A stretch of 31,607 bases of DNA from Saccoglossus kowalevskii (Eukaryota > Hemichordata > Enteropneusta > Harrimaniidae). Positions 11,557 through 31,607 of the stretch are shown piece by piece. Position numbers and translations under genes: made by a program. How positions within the stretch are numbered: position 1 is the first letter of the stretch; each line of letters begins with the position of its first letter. The DNA lies in contig NW_003147278.1 in assembly GCF_000003605.2 (NCBI RefSeq), positions 306,512-338,118 on the forward strand, given 5' to 3'. Under the pieces are notes generated by a model. The model did no database searches and was not told the DNA's origin. It saw only the letters and a program-made list of their open reading frames with translations.

Positions 11557-12149
11557 GTTAAGGAACCTGCACAAGGGAAATTACCATTGTAGCTGTCGTT
11601 GAATTATGTATATCTAGCACTTTTTTCGGTTTGTCTTGAATTCAAGTAAAAATTGACGATTGATGAAGACTTATGTTTAGACGTGCTTTTAACGTTATTG
11701 CTATTTGACTGATTGTTTGATTGGACTAGAAAATTACCTGACCATGTTTGCCCTTTGACCTTCTGTAGTATGGGTCACATGTTGTGTGTGGTATTAAATC
11801 ACTTCCAATGCCATTCCTATAGTATAAGTGTTATCAGGTTTATAGTAGCAGGGTGTTATCACTTGCATGACACAGAATGACTGATTTTCACTTAATATTG
11901 GGTTTGTACTGCTTTCATTACCCCTGTTACTCCTGTACAAGCAACCTACCTGCATTTTGATCCCCCAAATCACATTTTTGTTATCATGGAAGGGAGGGAA
12001 AAAAAGGAATTTGTGTGAAAAACCAATTACAATATGTGCGTGATTGCCGTTCATTGCTTTCAGATTAAGACATAGCTTTCATAACAGTGTTCATTCAGCT
12101 ATTACTGTCTTTGTATAAATCTTTTTTTTTTTTTTCGTTTATTTTCCAG

Positions 12150-24585
<12,436 letters not shown>

Positions 24586-24608
24586 GTAAGTAAAATAATA
24601 TTTAGCTT

Positions 24609-24884
24609 TTAAACCCCTTGACTTTGAATGCCAAAATCAACCTCTTGTTCCATTCACAGAAACAAGGAAAATATTTCTAAAAGTAAATATCTGAAATTAA
24701 TTTTAATGTTAATTTTCACAAAATATTTTTTTTCATATTTTTCAAAAATTATGATCAAGACTTGTAGTCATTTGGAAATTATGTCCATTTGGTTCAAAAA
24801 TAACAAATTCATAGAAAAATGCAAAAAATTTGCATAAAGTTGGACCAAGTTGTCGAGATAAAATTACGGCATTCAAAGAGTTAA
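24609..24884. mobile_element. Probable TTAA MITE with TTTGAATGCC ends
   Basis: The left end contains CTTTGAATGCCAAAATC; the right end contains the reverse complement of CTTTGAATGCC followed by GAGTTAA. The outer bases are TTTAAACC and GAGTTAATG, so a TTAA-like target is plausible but decayed. A similar TTAACCCTTTGAATGCCAAA start occurs at 4965. The two opposite open frames here (to 25038) are intronic noise. The element begins about 25 bases after the exon F donor. Confidence 0.6.
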
Positions 24885-25378
24885 TGCTTAACATACCTAT
24901 AAGTGTATACATTTGTATGCCACTAGAGGGTGCTCTATTTGAGGGTTTCCTAACACCCGGGTCTAAAGTTGCATTCCAACATTTGCAAACATGTGAAACA
25001 TCACTCCAGAACAAGATAAAAATATAAAATTTCTTCAAATGATGGCTTTTTAGTTTAAAAAATTATGATATATTAAAATTAGATATTCTGTCCTAAATTT
25101 TCCACTCATTTCATTTCAAGGGTACAGAAGTGTCTTATCCTTCAGACAGTCATATATGTTTGCACTTACATGTACACTGTAGCTGAGCTTCAAGACACAA
25201 AGCCTCATAACTCAGTGTGTGTCCTGTTTACAAATCTAGCCAAATTTATTTTTATAAATGCTTAAATTTATATTCCACAGTTAATTTCTCATTAGCCATC
25301 CACAATATTAGTAGAGGGAGGGTACTTCATAGATTTCCAAAGTAGGAATGCAACTTTACTGAAAATAATAAGGAACAT

Positions 25379-25401
25379 TGATTTGATTTGATTTGATTTG
25401 A
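25379..25401. repeat. (TGATT)n microsatellite
   Basis: About four to five copies of a TTTGA pentamer. Confidence 0.9.
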
Positions 25402-25800
25402 CTGGCTTGTGTCTTTATTACTTCGTGAATATGCATGAGGTCTATTCACACAAACAATCAGGCATATTTATAAATTGTGACATTGAAATAATTTAATTTG
25501 TCAATGTTCCTTGGGATTCATGACAAAGCCACTGAAAAGCTGTAACGAAATAAGGCAGTGTCATCCACTCAAGTTTCCATATCCTGTCATGTTAGTTCTT
25601 TTTTTAGTAAGATTTTGTAATCATGATAATGTGCAAATATACTAGTGTTTTTCGGGAATGAGAGTGTGATAGATAATTCTTCCTCATTATGTATGTATGT
25701 ACATGTGTTTAGACTCTATAACAGCAGTCTAGCTTTGGTACACAAGTATCTATGAAACAATTAAATGCAGGGGCTGGGTAGATTTGTCATAGATTTGTGC

Positions 25801-25940
25801 ATAGTAATTATCTCATTTGCATAGTAACTAGTTCATTTGCATAATAAATAATTCATTTGCATAGTAATTATCTCATTTGCATAATAACTAGTTCATTTGT
25901 GCAGTAATTATCTAATTTGCATAGTAACTCGTTCATTTGT
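25801..25940. repeat. 20-bp minisatellite, 7 units
   Basis: Each unit is of the form ATAGTAATTATCTCATTTGC. Units alternate between AATTATCTC and AACTAGTTC versions, suggesting a 40-base higher-order unit. The third unit is a variant (AAATAATTC). It runs directly into the 77-bp array. Confidence 0.95.
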
Positions 25941-26928
25941 GACCTGATGTGTGGCATAACAGTTAGCCAAGCATTAGGGAGATTGTGATTTTGGTTCCTG
26001 TGGTCATCTGACCTGGTGTGTTTTGTAATGGTTAGCATGTCTGCCCAGCATTAGGGAGATTGTGTGTTTGACTCCTGTGGTCAGCTGACCTGGTGTGTTT
26101 TGTAATGGTTAGCATGTCTGCCCAGCATTAGGGAGATTGTGTGTTTGACTCCTGTGGTCAGCTGACCTGGTGTGTTTTGTAATGGTTAGCATGTCTGCCC
26201 AACATTAGGGAGATTGTGTGTTTGACTCCTGTGGTCAGCTGACCTGGTGTGTTTTGTAATGGTTAGCATGTCTGCCCAACATTAGGGAGATTGTGTGTTT
26301 GACTCCTGTGGTCAGCTGACCTGGTGTGTGGTGTAATGGTTATCATGTCTGCCCAGCATTAGGGAGATTGTGGGTTTGACTCCTGTGGTCAGCTGACCTG
26401 GTGTGTGGTTGTAATAGTTAGCTTGTCTGCCCAGCATCAGGGAGATTGTGATTTTGACTCCCGTGGTCAGCTGACCTGGTGTGTGGTGTAATGGTTAGCA
26501 TGTCTGCCCAGCATTAGGGAGATTGTAGGTTTGACTCCTGTGGTCAGCTGACCTGGTGTGTGGTGTAATGGTTAGCATGTCTGCCCAGCATTAGGGAGAT
26601 TGTGGGTTTGACGCCTGTGGTCAGCTGACCTGGTGTGTGGTGTAATGGTTAGCATGTCTGCCCAGCATTAGGGAGATTGTAGGTTTGACTCCTGTGGTCA
26701 GCTGACCTGGTGTGTGGTGTAATGGTTAGCATGTCTGCCCAGCATTAGGGAGATTGTGGGTTTGACGCCTGTGGTCAGCTGACCTGGTGTGTGGTGTAAT
26801 GGTTAGCATGTCTGCCCAGCATCCGTGAGATTGTGATTTTGGCTCCCGTGGTCAGCTGACCTGGTGTGTGGTTGTAATGGTTAGCTTGTCTGCCCAGCAT
26901 TAGGGAGATTGTGTGTTTGACTCAGCTG
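25941..26928 (+). repeat. 77-bp tandem array with tRNA-like units, about 13 copies
   Basis: The GGTCAGCTGACC junction recurs every 77 bases: TCA anchors at 26004, 26081, 26158, 26235, 26312, 26389, 26467, 26544, 26621, 26698, 26775 and 26852. Each unit has TGGTGTAATGGTTAGCA (or TTTTGTAATGGTTAGCA), which looks like a tRNA D-arm and A box, and GGTTTGACTCC, one base from the Pol III B-box consensus GGTTCGANTCC. CTGACC and GGTCAG at the unit ends can pair like an acceptor stem. The first and last units carry deletions. Intact tRNA folding is doubtful, so I call it tRNA-derived repeat rather than tRNA genes. Confidence 0.9.
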
Positions 26929-28462
26929 CATTTGTCTTCTGTACTGCTTCTATACTCAGTGCATGTAAACGATCTAGTTGTTCTTTTAGCAAAGATTGGT
27001 GGATTCCATGGAACAACAGACCATTTTTCTCAGTCCATTTATATGATTAAGTTGTGGTATACATTTTTTGCCGACATGTAAATGGGACCTGAGCCTGTTG
27101 ACAGGAAATGATAGTATAAGTGGTTATTATGCATAGTGGCTAAATAAATAACAAAATGAATAACTGACTTACCTGCTCATCTGCATATTTTCTTGATTCA
27201 AGTAATCTCCCATTGTGCATGAGTGATATTATAAAATTGAGTTCGTTAATGTACTCAACCAGCAAACAAACAATCTACAAAATTCCGTATGAAGGAGAGT
27301 TAAGTTGTCATGAAAACGAAAACGACTAAAATAGACACTTTTTGCTTCATTAATTGGCGCGAGAATGAACACGCTGATTAGTTATTCCAACGGAGTCATC
27401 AATGGCTTTGAAACGCTTTCTATAAGATTTTCTGCATTTGGTAACTTATTTAAAAGATCACGCAGACGAACAAATTATAATGGTATCAATGCATTGATTC
27501 TTCTTTCTACATCATTACTTACATGTTTATGTTACTCAACAGTAACTAATGCTATTGATCGCTAGTATAGCCCCTGGGTAGACACTGTACTTTAGATGAT
27601 GTCGGGATTGTGTCTTTGCGTTTATTTAATGCCACCTTCTTGTATGGAATGTTGCATCTAATGTAGGAGATGACTTCTTTTAGGTTTTGTGAGATTCTAA
27701 GTTCATTTTCTGTTTAATTCTAATTAAACAATTTGAAATTGTTTTATCATGTTCTCGTTTATCTCAACAGTTGTATTTTAATTAGTAAATTTTTGAACCC
27801 AATTTACTTCCCAATGTTTGTTAGGAATAATACACTTGTATTCCAATAATTCATTAAAATTTGGGTTGGGATTACAAAGTTAGACCCCAAATTATATTCT
27901 TTCGTGCATGCACACAGTGTTAAAAAACAAAAACAAAAAAAAACGGCGGTAGGCGGTGTGAAAGACCTTCGTAGCGATCATGTTTCTCAGGTTGGTGCAC
28001 ATGATGTTGAAGAAAGACGCATCGAAATGCAATGTAAGGAAGAAATCAAACCCACTTCATGGCGTTGTCACTTGTGATATCTTTGAAGACGATTTACTCG
28101 CTACAAATCTATCCAATCACATCATGCCAGTTTCAGGCACATTGACAATATGTAATTTGAGTTTGAAGACTGATGGGGACGGCTTGATTTGCCAATGCAT
28201 TGGCATGTTTGTTATTCATCACTATTAAAATTTGTTGACAGCGGTCGTTTCATGGTTATTTATTAAAAGGAAAGGTTGAATACCAGTTAACTTCCGATAC
28301 ATGTTAGAGATGATTATCAAAATAGTTGTCGCTGTCAATCGCATTTTAAACAATTTGTCAAAACTGTCACTCAATAAAATGCCATACCAAATTTGTTCTA
28401 TTAGTAAATGACAGAGATGTATCTAACGCAAAAAGTTATAATTTTTTTATTGTGCCTTTCTA

Positions 28463-28653
28463 CTGTAAAATATTTATTTTAGCTGGAATTAATTTTTGCT
28501 GGAAAAATTTTTTTTTGTGTTTTGTATGGAGTTTATTTTCACTGATTTTTGATGAGTTGAATGTTTAGCAAAGGTATATTTGCTGGATTTTATTTTCACT
28601 GAATCACCCCTTCAGCGAAAATAAATTACAAGCGAAAATTAAGTATTTTACAG
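28463..28653 (+). mobile_element. CTGT/ACAG MITE, copy 5
   Basis: Starts CTGTAAAATATTTATTTTAG and ends TTAAGTATTTTACAG, bordered by TA on both sides. Both arms carry the ATTTTCGCTG-like block and the centre has ATTTTCACTGA repeats. It is close to full length (191 bases) and has no coding capacity. Confidence 0.9.
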
Positions 28654-28817
28654 TATTTAAGATGCACTTCTAATAGTATTCATTATATTGAAAGTACATA
28701 AAAATCAAACATGTTTGTTTTGATGAGATTACAACAACAATTTACAGTTTCAGTTTTAGTATCATATGTTGTTTTTTTTTCCCCAAGAGCATGTCATACC
28801 ATATGTTTTGTTTGCAG

Positions 28818-28866
28818 CCAGTGGTGCCTTGGACTTGGAATTTGTCCACCAAATTTTCCACTGCAC
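28818..28866 (+). other. Weak candidate exon
   Basis: A 49-base stretch with a good acceptor (ttttgtttgcag after a T-rich run) and donor (gtaaga). In phase 0 after exon F it reads PVVPWTWNLSTKFSTA. This does not resemble the SANT continuation expected there, and the length would shift the frame. It is probably a chance pair of splice-like sites. Confidence 0.15.
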
Positions 28867-29837
28867 GTAAGATATTAAACTGTTTGATTTGAAACACTGC
28901 CAAATCTTGAGCTAGTTGCTAGTAGGGATATTTTGAGTTCGACCGACATCAGTCAGTTCCCGTGCAAGAATAAATTTCAAGCTTTGGGAATTTGTTTGCC
29001 TGTTCCTGACACTCTGACGAACTGTCGAACGTTAACGTGGCAAAGCAAATTGGAACCTTTTCAAACCATAGCGGCATGTTTTTATTGTAATGACAAAACT
29101 TGTCAATTGTTTGTCTTATTTGTTTGTTTCTTTTCATAAGACGGTATTAAGTAAGTGCATCAAAAACCAAAATTGAAGGAGCCTTCAATTTGCCAAAGGA
29201 ATCATAAAGAATGTCACTTGTGTCTAAAACCTACAAAACATCACGTGAGTGATTAGGTATCCCGAAATACATGAAAAAATTTCTTTGAAAGATGTTGACT
29301 TGTATATCAGAAAAAAAAAAGAATTTCAAAAATTTGTGTTATTTATTTTCAGTGGGAATCAGTCTGACAGCGAAAAGGTGAAATCACAAAGATATTTAGT
29401 CGATAAGTGACGTTCAGTGACTATTTTGAAAAGTAATGTGCACATTCTAAATTATGCATGATCTGCATTTCTGCCCGAGTGAAAACCTGACATTTGATTT
29501 CAAAATTCTCTCTAAGTGGAAATGCCTAACATCAGGACTACCCTGTCTATATTATACTGTAGTTGTAAATTACACATAAACAACTTGTTTTCTACGGTAT
29601 TAGGGGCTGTTGACAGTTAAAACCGTAAGTCATTTGATTTGGGGGGGGGGTAAAAGTTAATTTTATACTGCATGTATCGAAGTGCATTTTATATATGGAC
29701 TAGAAACAGACATGAGTGAATGTATAATAAAATATAGACTCAAAAGACAGGCAAAATACAAAGTGTAAATGTACACTAGTTTGTATTTTTTTCAAAATTT
29801 CAATGTACGATAACAAACTTAATTCCTTAATTTTTTT

Positions 29838-30068
29838 TTAACCTTTTCACCTTCAGTTCCTTCTTCCTCACTAATTCAAAAATAGTCCCGCTTATAGTCT
29901 GCACTTTCATTCAGAAGACTGGGACAAAAATAGCCAAATTTTTTGAGTAAAAAATGAAAATTTATCCAAATTTTGTCTGTTGGCTCCAAAACTAGTGTTC
30001 GTGCATAGAAATATTGATGTATATAAGAAAAATATTTGGTCGGGAAAGTCTGGTGGTGAAAAGGTTAA
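29838..30068. mobile_element. TTAA-type element with GGTGAAA ends, copy B
   Basis: The better preserved copy, 231 bases. It opens TTAACCTTTTCACCTTCAG and closes GGTGGTGAAAAGGTTAA, so TTAACCTTTTCACC is a perfect 14-base terminal inverted repeat including the TTAA target. The inside matches 15659-15886 with scattered substitutions and small indels. It is non-coding and sits in the presumed intron downstream of exon F. Confidence 0.86.
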
Positions 30069-30940
30069 AGGTTAAATTTACAAAGTGATATTTGAATAGA
30101 TCAAATAAAAATTTATTTTGAACAATATTAAAACTTTCCAGCCACCTCCCCCTGTTTTTGTGTTTTGACCTCAAGCTGTGAGACCTATGACCTCAAGGTC
30201 AATGAGGTAATTAACCAATCATAATGCAACATGATAACGAAGTGCTCCAATCAATGTTCTAATCAAAACTATACCTTTTAAACTTCATCGCAATGTGGAA
30301 GTAATTTTCAATGTTATCTTTTTGAATGTCAAAGTCAACAAAATAAACGCGCATAATTAAATCCATGTTTGTTCAATCAGCAACTGGAAAATCAGCTAGG
30401 CACTGAAATATTTTGTAACATTTGCCCTAAAACCAATAAAAACATTATAGAAAAACATATTAAAATGTTGCGCCAAGATTTCAGCATTGAAATTTAAAAT
30501 GTCATCCAAAATGTTTGTATCAGTGGATGTTCATCTAAGTCGGAAAGCTGTTAATTTTTTGAAGTGCGATTTCTAGATTCTATCACTTGCAATTTATACA
30601 ACTTGATTATTTGTATACGGTTAGGGACAACATCAAAAGTTCAATGTAGGATAAAAAACTTAATTCGTTTAGTTTTTTCCCAAACCCCCTCAACCCCCAC
30701 TGAAACTTAATTGATAAATATTGATCATGGCGTCAGACTACATTCACCATTAAATACAAATTGATAATCTGACAGTAGTATTGCATAGCAGTTGGTTGTC
30801 ACGTTTGACGCACATATTTACACTCAGACCAAACTATTTTCTCATCTTGGATGTGTTTTTTTCATTTTCTGTTATTTTTGTCCATGATTGGATAGAAAAA
30901 AAACGAACTACAAATACTCCAAGATTTTTTTGACCTTATT

Positions 30941-30975
30941 AGTCCCCGTTCGGACGCAGTCCGAAAACGGGGACT
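30941..30975. repeat. GC-rich hairpin at the head of the right-edge repeat
   Basis: AGTCCCCGTTCGGAC pairs with GTCCG, then AA, then AACGGGGACT: a 15-base-pair stem with a GCA loop and a 2-base bulge. It is followed by TGTGTGCGTCCGTGCGTCCG. The GC content contrasts sharply with the neighbouring intron, marking the start of an inserted repeat. Confidence 0.85.
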
Positions 30976-31009
30976 TATGTTTTGCCCTGTGTGCGTCCGT
31001 GCGTCCGTG

Positions 31010-31607
31010 ATCACCTGTATCTCGAACATGCATGGACCGATTAAGTTCAAACTTCACTCATACATCACACCTTATATGGGACATATGCACATGCATTTTT
31101 TTCATGATCCGATTAACGATAGCCGAATAGCGGCCATTTTAAGGCCGAAAATGCATCAAAATCGCACATTTTCACCATTCCGGACCCGGATCTCAGTTAT
31201 GCATGGACGGATTTTGTTCAAATTTGGTACATACATTAAACATAATAGGACCTTGATGCACGTCATTTTTTTTTTTGGATCGGGTTCGAAATGGCCGACT
31301 GGCGGCCATTTTGTTTTAAAGAATTCAGTTCTGGATCCGTATCTGAGACATGCTTGGATTGATCGAGTTCAAACTTCACACACACAAGGTACATCATGTC
31401 ACAAATATGTATGTGCATTTGTTTCATGATCTCATTAACGATAGCCAAATGGCGGCCGCTTTAAGCCGAAAATGCATTGAAATCGCACATTTTCACCATT
31501 CCGGACCCGGATCTCAGTTATGCATGGACGGATTTCATTCAAATTTGGTACATACATTAAACATAATAGACCTTGATGCACGTCATTTTTTTTTCGGATC
31601 AAGTCGA
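31010..31607. repeat. Tandem repeat with a 322-bp dimeric unit, cut by the right edge
   Basis: The motif ATCT-(C/G)-A-A-ATGC-TGGA recurs at 31019, 31190, 31341 and 31511. Positions 1 and 3 are one subtype (followed by GTTCAAACTTCAC), and 2 and 4 the other (GTTCAAATTTGGTAC). Subunits are about 150-170 bases, and the A-B pair repeats every 321-322 bases. GGCGGCC(A)TTTT and AAAATGCAT-AAATCGCACAT blocks lie between. The 150-residue open frame here is repeat-derived. Confidence 0.9.

Larger units (their letters stand above)
4254..12149. other. Non-coding DNA upstream of the first visible RERE exon
   Basis: About 7.9 kb with no exon that I can recognise. It contains possible MITE copies at 4965-5150 and 7219-7374 and the element at 10072-10212. 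A local 94-base duplication (6542-6677) contains tagagggc and agggtgc motifs. It also contains several palindromic X-box-like sites and homopolymer runs. As the missing BAH exon must lie further 5', this is most likely one long intron. Confidence 0.65.
24586..31607 (+). other. Presumed RERE intron after exon F, open at the right edge
   Basis: Begins with a strong gtaagt donor. In 7 kb I find no SANT or GATA-finger coding exon. The region carries the TTTGAATGCC element, the 20-bp and 77-bp arrays, CTGT MITE copy 5, the TTAA element copy B and the hairpin-headed repeat. Open frames at 27365-27565, 27980-28228 and 28933-29139 have no recognisable domain or codon pattern and are not called. Confidence 0.75.

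Noticed and set aside
25941-26928. An array of functional tRNA genes
   Set aside because: The anticodon arm has a mismatch and an 8-base loop, and the T-stem is mostly wobble pairs, so I call tRNA-derived repeats only.
25941-26928. CRISPR array
   Set aside because: The units are contiguous with no unique spacers, and the genome is eukaryotic.
27365-27565. 66-residue open frame with a basic patch and hydrophobic C-terminal half
   Set aside because: No family resemblance, no upstream or downstream gene signals; treated as intronic noise.
27980-28228. 82-residue open frame with a Met start
   Set aside because: No recognisable domain, no splice partners in phase with the gene, and open frames of this size are expected by chance in 31 kb.
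30977-31429. 150-residue open frame, the longest non-gap frame
   Set aside because: Lies in the hairpin-headed tandem repeat. The peptide repeats with the DNA units and has no domain.

Overview
This is an AT-rich piece of an animal genome. It carries a spliced gene with GT-AG introns, many short non-autonomous DNA transposons, satellite and minisatellite arrays, and one assembly gap (N at 18190-18496). The gene and the repeat load suggest a marine invertebrate. I cannot name the phylum from sequence alone, and nothing bacterial or viral was recognised.

The only gene I can support is an internal part of a RERE/atrophin-2 type nuclear corepressor on the + strand. Six exons (12150-12255, 13786-13882, 17842-17946, 22687-22863, 23669-23768, 24487-24585) join in phase with no stop into 228 codons. 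They encode the C-terminal part of a BAH domain, a complete ELM2 domain and the first residues of a SANT domain. The first BAH exon(s), promoter and start codon are not recognisable in the 12.1 kb upstream. The rest of the SANT domain, the GATA finger and the long C-terminal region are not recognisable in the 7 kb downstream. The gene therefore runs off both ends of the window, and nearly everything else here is probably intronic.

Layout: 1-735, a 105-bp dimeric satellite. 736-12149, non-coding DNA with MITEs and several palindromic RFX X-box-like motifs. 12150-24585, the six exons, with introns holding MITEs, microsatellites and the gap. 24586-25800, intron with a TTAA-type element. 25801-25940, a 20-bp minisatellite. 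25941-26928, a 77-bp tandem array whose unit resembles a tRNA. 26929-30940, intron with two more MITEs. 30941-31607, a hairpin-headed repeat with a roughly 322-bp dimeric unit that runs off the right edge.

The most interesting items are: the gap bracketed by 13-bp inverted repeats and a TTGA direct repeat, suggesting an unassembled transposon; the tRNA-like tandem array; the X-box-like motifs upstream of the first visible exon; and a 43-bp candidate poison exon in the 17947-22686 intron.
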